Of a stretch of 64,000 nucleotides of DNA, positions 39,598 to 48,231 are shown piece after piece (within the stretch, counting starts at the first letter, position 1; every line of letters begins with the position of its first letter). The DNA comes from PALSA-612 sp035652235 (GTDB lineage: Bacteria > Actinomycetota > Thermoleophilia > Gaiellales > Gaiellaceae). The stretch lies in the NCBI GenBank assembly GCA_035652235.1, contig DASREE010000040.1, positions 1-64,000 of the forward strand, in the 5' to 3' direction. Made by a program: the position numbers and the translations under genes. Below the pieces are notes generated by a model. That model searched no databases, had not been told where the DNA came from, and saw nothing but the letters and a program-made list of their open reading frames with translations.

Positions 39598-40626
39598 CTA
39601 CTCGTCCGGCAGCGCCCGACGCAGAAAGCGCACGAGGTTGCCGTGCAGGAGCGCCGAGACGACGGCCTCGTCGAGACCGCGGCGGGCGAGCGCGGCGGCG
39701 AGCGCCGGGTAGTCCTCGGGGCCGGCGAAGCCCGTCACCGGCGCTCCCGGCTCGAGCCCGGGCGGAAGCGTGGCCAGCTCCCGCGGCGTCGGGGTGACGG
39801 CGCCGGTGCGCACGAGACGGCTCATGAAGTCCGCGCCGAAGCAGACGTGCTCCGCTCCTGCCACCGCGACCGCGTGCTCGACGTGGTCGAGGAGTCGCTC
39901 CAGGTCGGGCTGCTCCGGATCGACAGCGGACGGAAGCGCCATCACGCCGACCAGCCCGTCCCGCTCGGCGAGCGCGACGAGCTGGTCGTCCGAGACGTTC
40001 CGCGGCGAGTCGCAGACGGTCCGGCAGCAGGCGTGGCTGACGAGCACCGGCGATCGAGGGTCGAGTCGGGCGAGCGCATCCTCGAACGTCTGCTCGGATG
40101 CGTGCGCGAGGTCGACGATCGCGCCGAGGCTGCACAGGCGGTCGACGAGCTGCTCGCCGAGCCGCGACAGCCCGCCGGCGCGGGGCTCTCCCGACCCATC
40201 CGCGAACGCGTTCCGCCGCGACCAGGTGAGACCGACCATGCGCACGCCGAGAGCCCAGAACACGTCGATCAGCTCCGGGCTCGAGCCGAGCGCCTCCGTC
40301 CCTTCGAGCGCGAGCACGAGGCCGATCCTGCCTTCGCCGCCGGCCCGGTCGAGGTCGGACTGCGTCTCGACCCGTACGGCCCGGTCGGCGCTCAGCCGGG
40401 CGGCCTCGCGGAAGGCGGCAACGAGGGTCAGCGCCCGCCGGAGCGCGCCGTCGGGGACGCGATCGCCCTCGACGTAGACGGGGCACACCTGGAGTCGCAC
40501 GCCGCCCGCCTCGAGCAGCGGCAGCCAGTGCTCGCGGAAGGGATCGGACTCGCCGCGCTCGCGCCGCCAGACGACCTCGAGCAGGAGGTCGACGTGCGCG
40601 TCGGCAATCGGATGCGACCCCGGCAC
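39598..40626 (-). CDS. membrane dipeptidase (peptidase family M19)
   Basis: A 342-residue zinc dipeptidase-like protein related to renal dipeptidase. Metal-ligand motifs are ADAHVDLL near the N-terminus, ALEGTEAL, the His in VSHACCRTVCDSPRNVSDDQL (split here by its natural order) and GADFMSR. No signal peptide is visible, so the protein may be cytoplasmic. The family hydrolyses dipeptides, including D-amino acid ones. It lies 127 bp upstream of glcDEF on the same strand but probably has its own promoter. Confidence 0.87.
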   Translation of the reverse strand: MPGSHPIADAHVDLLLEVVWRRERGESDPFREHWLPLLEAGGVRLQVCPVYVEGDRVPDGALRRALTLVAAFREAARLSADRAVRVETQSDLDRAGGEGRIGLVLALEGTEALGSSPELIDVFWALGVRMVGLTWSRRNAFADGSGEPRAGGLSRLGEQLVDRLCSLGAIVDLAHASEQTFEDALARLDPRSPVLVSHACCRTVCDSPRNVSDDQLVALAERDGLVGVMALPSAVDPEQPDLERLLDHVEHAVAVAGAEHVCFGADFMSRLVRTGAVTPTPRELATLPPGLEPGAPVTGFAGPEDYPALAAALARRGLDEAVVSALLHGNLVRFLRRALPDE

Positions 40627-40800
40627 GTCCGCGATGCTCGCACATGCCTCGGCCGGTCGCCGCGCGGCTCGGGCGCCGCCGACGCGCGCGCCGCCCGTGA
40701 CCGCATGTCGCTCCCCGCGTTGCGCGGCCGGCGCGAGGCGTCACGCTCCCGGTACGAAGAGGTGCCACACGTGCGCACGCTCTGTCAGTAGGCTCGCGCC

Positions 40801-42273
40801 ATGGGTCGGGGAGGTGGGGTCTCCCGGGATACACGCGCCAACAGGGAGATGCGAGGGCAGGGCCGGACGAGACAGGAGCTTCTGGCCGCAGCGCTCGGCA
40901 CCGCGATCGCCACGAGACCGGCGCGCACGGCGCGCGCTGCCGGACGGGCCCGCGGCTCGGTCGTCGTCGTCGGCGGCGGCCTCGCCGGCCTCGCCTGCGC
41001 GCTCGACCTCCAGGCGGCGGGCTGGCGCGTGACCGTGCTCGAGGCGCGCAACCGGCCCGGCGGGCGCGTCTACACGGTGCGCAGGCCGTTCGGCGCGCGC
41101 CAGCACGCCGAGGGCGGCGGCGAGTTCATCGCCAGCACGCACCGTCTGATGCACGACTACGTGCGCCGCGCCGGGCTCGAGCTCGAAGACACCCGGGATG
41201 CGCCCGACTTCCGTCTCGACGGCGTCGTCTACCTCGGCGGGGCGCGCCGCCGCAGCTCCGCCGTCTTTGCCGACGGCACCGGGCGGGAGATCGACCGCTT
41301 CCGCCGGCGCGTCGACGCCCTCGCGCGGGGCGTCGACCCGTTCGACCCACCCGCGGCCGGATCGGCGCTCGACATCCGGTCGGCCGCGTACCTGCTCGAC
41401 CGACTCGCGCTACCCCGCCGAGCCCGCTTTCTCGTCGAACAGGACCTGCGCAGCCGCTTCTCGGTCGAGCCGCACAACATCTCGCTCCTCTTCCTCTGCC
41501 AGCACGCCCGCCGCGACGCGCACCTGACGGCGTCCGGCGCCCGGGCCTACCGCATCCGGGGCGGGAACGACCAGCTCGTGCGGGCGCTCGCCGACCGGGT
41601 CGAGGACCTCCGGCTCGAGGCCACGGTGCAGCGGATCGAGCTGTACGCGCGCCGCGTCAGCGCGTTCACGCAGCACTCCCGTGTGGACGCCGACTTCTGC
41701 GTGCTCGCAGCGCCGCTCCCGGCCGTCCGCAGCACGATCGAGTTCCATCCGGGGCTGCCGGCCGTGCTCGAGCAGGCGATCGCGACGCTCCGCTACGGCA
41801 ACGCCGCGAAGACGATGGTCCAGTACGAGCGGCGCTTCTGGCGCCGGCTCGGGCGGAGCGGCAGCATCGTCACCGACCTGACCTTCCAGACCGCCTGGGA
41901 GGCGACCGCAAGCCAGTCGGGAAGGCCGGGAATCCTGCTCACCTACACGACCGGCGGCGACGCCGTCCTGCTCGGGGCACGGCCGGACGCGGTGCGGATC
42001 CTCCTCGCTGCCGACGAGATCGACGATGTCTACCCGAGCACGCGCGCGCTCGTCGACCGGGGCTCGAGCATCGCGTGGCAGAACGAGGTGCCGAGCGGCG
42101 GGTCCTACGTCGCGTACGGCCCGGGTCAGGTGACGCGCTTCTGGCGCGCGCTGCGCCGACCGGCCGGACGGCTGTACCTGGCGGGCGAGCACACCGACGC
42201 GTACTGCGGGACGATGGAAGGGGCCGTCCGTTCCGGCCGCCGGGTCGCCACCGCCATCGCCGGGCGCGGGTGA
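40801..42273 (+). CDS. flavin amine oxidase (monoamine oxidase family)
   Basis: A 490-residue FAD oxidoreductase. The dinucleotide-binding motif VVVVGGGLAGLACALDLQAAGW is near residue 53, followed by the family signature VLEARNRPGGRVYT. The C-terminal FAD motif is LYLAGEHTDAYCGTMEGAVRSGRR. Residues 1-50 are basic with a weak hydrophobic stretch, possibly an export or unstructured extension. The substrate (amine, polyamine or carotenoid-like) cannot be read. ATG 40801 lies 6 bp after TAGGCT (40789-40794), so it is leaderless. Confidence 0.88.
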   Translation: MGRGGGVSRDTRANREMRGQGRTRQELLAAALGTAIATRPARTARAAGRARGSVVVVGGGLAGLACALDLQAAGWRVTVLEARNRPGGRVYTVRRPFGARQHAEGGGEFIASTHRLMHDYVRRAGLELEDTRDAPDFRLDGVVYLGGARRRSSAVFADGTGREIDRFRRRVDALARGVDPFDPPAAGSALDIRSAAYLLDRLALPRRARFLVEQDLRSRFSVEPHNISLLFLCQHARRDAHLTASGARAYRIRGGNDQLVRALADRVEDLRLEATVQRIELYARRVSAFTQHSRVDADFCVLAAPLPAVRSTIEFHPGLPAVLEQAIATLRYGNAAKTMVQYERRFWRRLGRSGSIVTDLTFQTAWEATASQSGRPGILLTYTTGGDAVLLGARPDAVRILLAADEIDDVYPSTRALVDRGSSIAWQNEVPSGGSYVAYGPGQVTRFWRALRRPAGRLYLAGEHTDAYCGTMEGAVRSGRRVATAIAGRG

Positions 42274-42283
42274 CGAGCCGCCG

Positions 42284-42664
42284 GTGAGCGCCCACCCGAG
42301 GCCTCGGCCGCTCGCGCTCGTGGACGCGCGCAACGTGCTGCGCTCGACCTGGCCGAACATCGCGCAGGCCGAGCTCGTCGAGCTCTGCCGCCGTTGGGCC
42401 GCCGAGGAGGGCTGCGACGCGCTCGTCGTCTTCGACGGGGAGGCCCCCTCAGCGCCGGCGGACGGCCGGGTCGAGGTGGTCGGCACCGGCCCCGCGAGCG
42501 CCGACGACCGGATCGCCTGCCAGGCCGCTCGCCTCCGGTCGGAGGGGCGCCCGTTCTGGCTCGTGACCTCGGACCGGGAGCTGCGGCGCCGGGCGGGCGG
42601 CGGAGCTGAGCAGACGATCGGCGGCGGAACGCTTGCCCGCCGGCTGCTCGCGCTCCGCTCCTAG
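42284..42664 (+). CDS. YacP-like NYN-domain (PIN-fold) nuclease
   Basis: A 126-residue NYN/PIN-like protein. Acidic residues expected at the nuclease centre are in ALVDARNVLRS (about residue 14), ASADDRIA (about 74) and VTSDRELRRRA (about 96). The fold and length match YacP/Rae1-type proteins that cleave RNA, in some cases on the ribosome. The GTG lies 10 bp after the amine oxidase stop, so the two are probably co-transcribed even though no functional link is evident. Confidence 0.75.
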   Translation: MSAHPRPRPLALVDARNVLRSTWPNIAQAELVELCRRWAAEEGCDALVVFDGEAPSAPADGRVEVVGTGPASADDRIACQAARLRSEGRPFWLVTSDRELRRRAGGGAEQTIGGGTLARRLLALRS

Positions 42665-42932
42665 CGGCCGCGAGTGCCGGTACACCTTCGTCCGCCGAGG
42701 CCTCGTCCGCGCCCGCCGTCGCCGGCGCCGTGGCGGGGGCCACCACTCCTCCACCCCGCTCTCGATGCTACCGGCGAAGTCCGCGCGGGTGTGCGACCGG
42801 CCTGTGCCGGTTGCGTGTCGGGCGACCGCACGTCGGGCGCCGCTGACGGATGCCGGCCAACGGCCCGCCCCCCTCGGGGCCCGTACCTCTCCGCGGGGCC
42901 CGGTCGCCAAGCAACCGCCTACCATTCGCACC
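42665..42932. other. 268-bp intergenic region
   Basis: No convincing gene. It contains the nitroreductase -10 (TACCAT, 42920-42925) at its right end. On the minus strand a short Arg-rich frame (VEEWWPPPRRRR...) follows a TAGCAT hexamer, but it runs antisense through the NYN gene and I do not accept it. Confidence 0.4.
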
Positions 42933-43433
42933 GTGGACACGTTCCTCGCCATCGCCAGCAAGCGCGATACGCGCCGCTACACTCGGGAGCCGCTTCCGCC
43001 GCAGACGGAGCGGAAGATCCTCGAGGCCGGGCGAGTCGCCGGAAGCGCGCGCAACCGCCAGCCGTGGCGGTTCCTCGTCGTCGACGACCGCGCTCGCCGG
43101 GAGCGGCTCGCCCAGGCCGTCTTCGTCCCGGACAACGTCCGCGGCGCCGCCTTCGTCGTCGCTCTGCAGGCGAGGTCGTCGCTCGACGCGGGCCGCTGTG
43201 CTGAGAACATGATGCTCGCCGCCTGGAACGAGGGCGTGGCGTCGTGCCCGAACGGCTTCGCCGACCCGGCTGCGGCCCGGGCGGCGCTCGGGCTCGGGCC
43301 GGACGACGAGCTGGCGACCGTGCTCACGTTCGGGTTCCCCGCCCGCGTCCGCGCTCCTGAGACGCGGACGCCCGACGAGTGGCTCGAGCGGGCGGACCGC
43401 CGCCCCCTCGAGGAGCTCGTCCGGCGACTCTGA
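42933..43433 (+). CDS. nitroreductase-family FMN oxidoreductase
   Basis: A 166-residue nitroreductase-like protein. The FMN-binding start IASKRDTRRYTREPLP and GSARNRQPWRFLVV are characteristic, as is AENMMLAAWNEGVASCPNG. It is shorter than classical NfsB proteins (about 210) and lacks part of the C-terminal dimer swap, as in the compact actinobacterial subgroup. GTG 42933 follows TACCAT with a 7-bp spacer, so it is leaderless. It is convergent with the downstream dehydrogenase gene; its physiological substrate is unknown. Confidence 0.85.
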   Translation: MDTFLAIASKRDTRRYTREPLPPQTERKILEAGRVAGSARNRQPWRFLVVDDRARRERLAQAVFVPDNVRGAAFVVALQARSSLDAGRCAENMMLAAWNEGVASCPNGFADPAAARAALGLGPDDELATVLTFGFPARVRAPETRTPDEWLERADRRPLEELVRRL

Positions 43434-43459
43434 GCGTTGCCGCCGGCGCGACGCTGTCG

Positions 43460-44431
43460 CTACTCGATGGTGAGCACGACCTTGCCGACGTGGTCGCCGA
43501 TCAGACGCTCGTAGGCGGCCTCTGCCTCGGCGAGCGGGCGCACGCTGTCGATCACCGGCGACCACGAGCCCGCCTGCACCAGCTCGAGGAACTCGCCGAA
43601 CTGTCGCGGCGAGGCGCCGGTCGTGCCGAGCACGGACAGGTAGTTCAGGTACAGGTGGCGCACGTCGAGCTCGACCTTCGGACCGCCCGTCCCACCGAAG
43701 GCGACAAGCCGCCCGCCCCGTCGCAGCGTGCGCAGCGAGTCGGCCCAGGTCGAGCCGACCGAATCGAGCACGAGGTCGACGCCGTCCGGCGCCAGCTCGC
43801 GGATCGCCGCCACCCAGTCGCCCTCGGTGTACAGGGCACCGCCTTCTGCCCCGAGCGAGCGCGAGCGCTCGATCTTCTCCGAGCTCGACGAGGTGACGAG
43901 CACGCGGGCGCCCGCCTGCGCCGCGAGCGCGACGGCGAAGGTGGAGACGCCGCTCCCCGCCCCCAGGACGAGCACGGTCTCGCCCGCCTGGAGGCGGCCG
44001 ACGGCGTGCAGCGCGCGGTAGGCGGTCATCCCGGCGACGGGCAGCGCCGCCGCCTGCTCCCAAGAGAGCCGGGCCGGCTTCGGGAACACGTTCTCCGCCG
44101 GCACGACGACGAGCTGCGCGAACGTCCCGTCGTGGGGGCCACCGAGGAAGCTCGCCCCGGGCGCGGGCACGTCGTCGCGCTCGCCCCAGCCGACGGTCGG
44201 GTAGAGGACGACCTCCTCGCCGGTGTCGCGGCGGACACCCGCGCCGTCGTGGCCGGCGACGAACGGCTTCGGGAAGTCGTACGCGGGGCCCGGCGGGTTG
44301 CGCACGAGCAGATCGCGCCGGTTGAGCGCCGCCGCCCGGAGCTCGACCAGCACCTGGCCCGGCCCGGCGACCGGGTCGGGCGCCTGCTCGAAGCGGAGCT
44401 CCCCGCCGGCATGGATGCGCACCGCCTGCAT
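43460..44431 (-). CDS. zinc-independent medium-chain dehydrogenase (quinone oxidoreductase type)
   Basis: A 323-residue MDR-family NAD(P)H-dependent oxidoreductase. Motifs: AALNRRDLLVRNPPG and FVAGHDGAGV in the GroES-like part, ETVLVLGAGSGVSTFAVALA as the nucleotide-binding Rossmann loop, and DLVLDSVGSTW. Catalytic-zinc cysteines are absent, so it is nearer to quinone reductases and enoyl reductases than to alcohol dehydrogenases. It lies 12 bp downstream of the TIM-barrel gene; TAGGCT (minus strand), overlapping the upstream stop codon, may give it a separate promoter. Confidence 0.85.
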   Translation of the reverse strand: MQAVRIHAGGELRFEQAPDPVAGPGQVLVELRAAALNRRDLLVRNPPGPAYDFPKPFVAGHDGAGVRRDTGEEVVLYPTVGWGERDDVPAPGASFLGGPHDGTFAQLVVVPAENVFPKPARLSWEQAAALPVAGMTAYRALHAVGRLQAGETVLVLGAGSGVSTFAVALAAQAGARVLVTSSSSEKIERSRSLGAEGGALYTEGDWVAAIRELAPDGVDLVLDSVGSTWADSLRTLRRGGRLVAFGGTGGPKVELDVRHLYLNYLSVLGTTGASPRQFGEFLELVQAGSWSPVIDSVRPLAEAEAAYERLIGDHVGKVVLTIE

Positions 44432-44443
44432 CGCCGCGCCAGC

Positions 44444-45268
44444 CTATCCGACCGGGATCGCCTTGAAGCGGCGCATGTTCTCCGTCATCGCCACCTCGCT
44501 GGGCAGGCGCTCCATCGAAGAGGCGCCGAAGAAGCCGACCACGCCCGAGGTGCGCTCGAGCACGTAGGCGGCGTCCTCGGGCTCGGCGATCGGCCCGCCG
44601 TGGCAGAGCACGAGGATGTCCGGGGCGACCGCCTTCGCCGCGTCGTGCATCGCCTGCACGAGCTCGACGGCCTCGTCGAGCGTCTTCGCCGTCTGCGCGC
44701 CGATCGTCCCCTTCGTCGTCAAGCCCATGTGCGGGACGAGCACGTCCGCGCCCGCCTCGGCCATCGTGCGCGCCTCCTCGACCGTGAACACGTACGGACA
44801 GGTGAGCAGCTCGAGCTCGCGCGCCTGGCGGATCATCTCCACCTCGAGCGCGTAGCCCATGCCCGTCTCCTCCAGGTTCCGGCGGAAGACGCCGTCGAAC
44901 AGGCCGACGGTGGGGAAGTTCTGCACGCCGGAGAAGCCGATCCGCTTGAGCTCCTCCAGGAAGACGGGCATCAGCCGGAAGGGGTCGGTGCCGCACACGC
45001 CGGCGAGCACCGGCGTCTCCCGCACGATCGGCAGCACCTCGCGGGCCATGTCGACGACGATCGCGTTCGCGTCGCCGTAGGGCAGCAGGCCGGCGAGCGA
45101 GCCGCGCCCCGCCATCCGGTAGCGGCCCGAGTTGTAGATGATGATCAGGTCGCCGCCGCCCGCCTCGGCGCACTTCGCCGACAGGCCCGTGCCGGCGCCC
45201 GCGCCGATGATCGGCTTCCCCTGGGCCACCTGCGCGCGCAGCCGCGCGAGCGCCTCCTCTCTCGTCAT
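44444..45268 (-). CDS. phosphoenolpyruvate-hydrolase-like TIM-barrel protein (Tm-1 C-terminal type)
   Basis: A 274-residue TIM-barrel protein of the family annotated as phosphoenolpyruvate hydrolase or TIM-barrel signal-transduction protein. Landmarks are PIIGAGAGTGLSAKCAE at the N-terminus, LIIIYNSGRYRMAGRGSL, GVCGTDPFRLM, GVQNFPTVGL and LCHGGPIAEPEDA. In plants the same domain is fused to the Tm-1-like domain encoded just upstream. The start overlaps the stop of that gene (ATGA), so the two proteins are probably made in equal amounts and work together. The reaction is not established. Confidence 0.85.
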   Translation of the reverse strand: MTREEALARLRAQVAQGKPIIGAGAGTGLSAKCAEAGGGDLIIIYNSGRYRMAGRGSLAGLLPYGDANAIVVDMAREVLPIVRETPVLAGVCGTDPFRLMPVFLEELKRIGFSGVQNFPTVGLFDGVFRRNLEETGMGYALEVEMIRQARELELLTCPYVFTVEEARTMAEAGADVLVPHMGLTTKGTIGAQTAKTLDEAVELVQAMHDAAKAVAPDILVLCHGGPIAEPEDAAYVLERTSGVVGFFGASSMERLPSEVAMTENMRRFKAIPVG

Positions 45269-46476
45269 CTCGCCTCCTGCACGAGCTCGTGCAGGCGGTT
45301 CGCCATCGCCAGCGCGAACTCGGGGTCGTTGACGTCCGTGTCCAACTCGTGCACCTCGACGTTCGGCCCGAGCGTCTCGCGCAGCCCTTCGAACAGCGCC
45401 GCGTCGGCGTCCGGGTCGTAGAACGGCTGGCCCGCGGTGGCGATCATCGACACGCCGCGGAGCGGGACGAACAGCGCCGTCGGCCCCTTCGCGGCGGACA
45501 GCTTGCGCCCGATGCGCCGGCCGAGCTCGCGGCACTCGTCCGGCGTCGTCCGCATGAGCGTGATCGTCGGGTTGTGCACGTACAGCCTGCGCCCGCGGAA
45601 GCGCTCGGGCACGGTCTCCTTCGGCCCGAAGTTGACCATGTCGAGCGCGCCGAGCGAGACCACCTGTGGCAGCCCGAGCTCCCCGGCCGCCTCGAGCCGG
45701 CCGGGGTACGCGGGCAGCACGCCCCCGACGAGCTCGTCGCACAGCTCGGTGGTCGTCACGTCGAGCGAGGCGGTGACGTAGCCACCGCGCATCAGCTCCT
45801 CCATCGACTGGCCGCCGGTGCCGGTCTGGTGGAAGACGAGCACCTCGTAGCCGAGCTCCTCGAGCCGCTCCCGGGCCCGTGTCACGCACGGCGTCGTCAC
45901 GCCGAACATCGAGGCGGTGACGAGCGGCTTCGCGTCCGGCAGCGGCGGCAGCGGCGCCGTGGCCATGCCGGCGATGGCGCCGGCCGCGTTCGCGAGGATG
46001 CGCGCCGAGATCTGGTTGATGCCGGCGATGTCGACGACGGAGTAGGTCATCGTCACGTCCGAGGCGCCCACGTACGGGCGCGTGTCCCCGGAGGCGACCG
46101 TGGACACGATCAGCTTGGGCACGCCGACCGGGAGCGCGCGGGCCGCGATGCCGGCGATCGACGAGTTGCCGGAGCCGCCGACGGCGGCGAGGCCGTCCAG
46201 CCGTCCCTGCGCGTGCAGCCGCCTCACCACCTCCGCCGCGCCCCGCGCCATCGCCTCGACGGCCGCCCCGCGGTCGCCGGCGGAGGCGAGCTCGCGAACG
46301 TCGGCGCCGGCCGCCGCGGCCACCTCCTGGCGCGGCACGTCCGGCTCGACCTGCGGCTCGAACACGCCCGCGTCGACGAGGAGGCAGTCGACGCCCCGCT
46401 CGCGGACCTGGTCGCGCAAAAACGCGTACTCGCGGCCCTTGGTGTCGAGGGTTCCGACGAGGACGACGGTCGCCAC
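45265..46476 (-). CDS. Tm-1-like ATP-binding domain protein (UPF0261)
   Basis: A 403-residue UPF0261/Tm-1-like protein. It begins VVLVGTLDTKGREYAFLRDQ, with the family nucleotide-binding GGSGNSS loop, GVPKLIVSTVASGDTRPYVG and EVLVFHQTGTGGQSMEEL. In tomato Tm-1 this domain binds ATP and the viral replicase; the bacterial role is unknown. GTG 46476 has TAGGAT (minus strand, 46488-46483) 6 bp upstream, overlapping the stop codon of the TolB-like gene, so the pair may be transcribed from its own promoter as well as by read-through. Confidence 0.88.
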   Translation of the reverse strand: MATVVLVGTLDTKGREYAFLRDQVRERGVDCLLVDAGVFEPQVEPDVPRQEVAAAAGADVRELASAGDRGAAVEAMARGAAEVVRRLHAQGRLDGLAAVGGSGNSSIAGIAARALPVGVPKLIVSTVASGDTRPYVGASDVTMTYSVVDIAGINQISARILANAAGAIAGMATAPLPPLPDAKPLVTASMFGVTTPCVTRARERLEELGYEVLVFHQTGTGGQSMEELMRGGYVTASLDVTTTELCDELVGGVLPAYPGRLEAAGELGLPQVVSLGALDMVNFGPKETVPERFRGRRLYVHNPTITLMRTTPDECRELGRRIGRKLSAAKGPTALFVPLRGVSMIATAGQPFYDPDADAALFEGLRETLGPNVEVHELDTDVNDPEFALAMANRLHELVQEAR

Positions 46477-46485
46477 CGCGCGATC

Positions 46486-47460
46486 CTACTTCGTCGCCGC
46501 GGCGGGCAGGCGCGGGTTCCAGGCCGGGCTCGAGTCGTTGTCCTTCGGGTCGGTGAGGACGCGCTCGTCGCTCCCGTCCGCCGCGACGGTGACGATCGAG
46601 CCGTCGCGGACGAACGCGATCCGTCTGCCGTCCGGCGACCACGCGGGCTCGAACTCGTCGTCGTTCGATCGCGTCAGCCGGCGTGCCTTCCTCGTCCCGA
46701 CGCGGACGACGTAGATGCTGTAGCGCAGCTCGCCAACGGCGCTCGAGAAGGCGATCTCCCTGCTGTCGGGCGACCACGCCGGCCAGGTGGTCGCCGCGTT
46801 CAGGCTGGTGAGCGCGTGCGCGTCGGCGCCGTCCGGGTGGACGAGCCAGATCTCCGTGGACGTGGTCAGCGGCGTGTTCCGTGCGTACGCGATCCAGCGC
46901 CCGTCGGGTGACCAGGCAGGATCGTCCTGACGCGCCGTGTCGCCGGTCAGCCTGCGCACGTGGCTGCCGTCGGCGTTCATCACGAAGATCGCCCCGTGCC
47001 CACCGCGGACGAAGGCGATGCGCCGGCCGTCCGGAGACCAGGTGGGATGGGTGTCGTCGTCGCGCGTCGACGTCAACCGCCGAACGTGCTCGCCGGAGGC
47101 GTCCATGACGAAGATGTCGGAGCTTCCGTACCGGCTGCTCGCGAACGCGATCCTCCGCCCGTCGGGAGACCATGCGGGAGTCGTCTCGTACAGCAGCCTG
47201 CTCGGGCTGGAGGCGTCGCTCGGCCCTCCGCTCGTCAGGCGCCGCTGCCGGCTGCCGTCGGCGTTCATCTCGTAGATCGCGTTCACGCCGCTCCGGGTGG
47301 AGACGAACAGGAGGTCTGGCCGCGGCGCGCCCGAGCCCCCGCAGGCTGCGAGCACCGTCGGCGCGGCGAGGGCGGCGGCGGCGAGCGAGAGGAGCAGCCC
47401 CGTCCGGGCGACACGCCGCCGGGCCGGCAGCTCGCGGCGCCCCCCGGCCAGCCGGTTCAT
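46486..47460 (-). CDS. TolB-like PD40 beta-propeller lipoprotein
   Basis: A 324-residue exported protein. The N-terminus has a Tat-like/Sec basic region followed by a hydrophobic core and a lipobox ending VLAAC (about residue 40), so it is probably a lipoprotein. The mature part has about six repeats with the PAWSPDGRRIAF pattern, the PD40 repeat of TolB-type propellers. The function is not known; such proteins often bind peptides or act in cell-envelope sensing. The ATG immediately follows the livF stop (TAG-ATG), making it the last gene of the transporter operon. Confidence 0.85.
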   Translation of the reverse strand: MNRLAGGRRELPARRRVARTGLLLSLAAAALAAPTVLAACGGSGAPRPDLLFVSTRSGVNAIYEMNADGSRQRRLTSGGPSDASSPSRLLYETTPAWSPDGRRIAFASSRYGSSDIFVMDASGEHVRRLTSTRDDDTHPTWSPDGRRIAFVRGGHGAIFVMNADGSHVRRLTGDTARQDDPAWSPDGRWIAYARNTPLTTSTEIWLVHPDGADAHALTSLNAATTWPAWSPDSREIAFSSAVGELRYSIYVVRVGTRKARRLTRSNDDEFEPAWSPDGRRIAFVRDGSIVTVAADGSDERVLTDPKDNDSSPAWNPRLPAAATK

Positions 47461-48231
47461 CTACTGCGCCAGCGGCTCGACGCCGAGGTAGCGACGTTGC
47501 AGCTCCGGGTCGTCCGCGAGCGCCCGGGCGGTCGTCTCGGCCGCGATCTCGCCGCTGACCATGACCAGCTGGCGCTCGGCGAGCGAGGTGGCGACGCCGA
47601 GGTTCTGCTCGATGAGGAGGATGCGCAGCCCTTCCTGCTCCAGCCGGCGGAAAACCTCGATCAGGTTCTCGATGATCGCAGGGGCGAGCCCCTCGGACGG
47701 CTCGTCCATGACGAGGAGCTTCGGATCGACGAGGAGCGAGCGGCCGATGGCGAGCATCTGCTGCTCGCCGCCGGACAGCTGGGCGCCGCCGTGCCGCCGG
47801 CGCTCGGCGAGGCGCGGGAACAGGTCGTACACCCGCTCCGCCGTCCAGCCGTCCCCCCCTCGCCGCCCGATCATGCGCAGGTGCTCGTCCACGGTCAGCG
47901 ACGGAAACAGGCGCCGCCCCTGGGGCACGTAGCCGATGCCGAGCGCGGCGATCTTGTACGGCGGCTTGCCGAGGAGCTCCTCGCCGAGGAAGCGGATCGA
48001 GCCGCGTGCCGTGCCCTTGAGCGAGGGCATGAGCCCCATGATCGACGCGCACAGGGTGGTCTTGCCCATGCCGTTGCGACCGACGACGGCGACCGACTCG
48101 GCGCCCATCGCGAAGCTGACGTTCTGGAGGATGTGCGCCGAGCCGTAGAAGGCGTCGAGCCCCTCGACGACGAGCATCTGCTCCGACCCGGCCGTCGGTG
48201 CGGTCGCGCTCGACGCGCCCGGGGCCGACAT
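47461..48231 (-). CDS. livF: branched-chain-type ABC transporter ATPase LivF
   Basis: A 256-residue ABC ATPase of the LivF type. Walker A GRNGMGKTT, Q-loop GYVPQGRRLFPSLTVDEHL (family hallmark), signature QLSGGEQQM, Walker B LLVMDEPSEGL and switch His replaced by the usual LIEQN. It drives import together with LivG. The first 18 residues are Ser/Ala-rich and could be shorter. It overlaps livG by 1 bp. Confidence 0.92.
   Translation of the reverse strand: MSAPGASSATAPTAGSEQMLVVEGLDAFYGSAHILQNVSFAMGAESVAVVGRNGMGKTTLCASIMGLMPSLKGTARGSIRFLGEELLGKPPYKIAALGIGYVPQGRRLFPSLTVDEHLRMIGRRGGDGWTAERVYDLFPRLAERRRHGGAQLSGGEQQMLAIGRSLLVDPKLLVMDEPSEGLAPAIIENLIEVFRRLEQEGLRILLIEQNLGVATSLAERQLVMVSGEIAAETTARALADDPELQRRYLGVEPLAQ

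Noticed and set aside
42449..42961. Minus-strand Arg-rich frame with a TAGCAT hexamer before an internal GTG
   Set aside because: It runs antisense through the NYN gene, has no homology I can recognise and its composition fits random high-GC translation.
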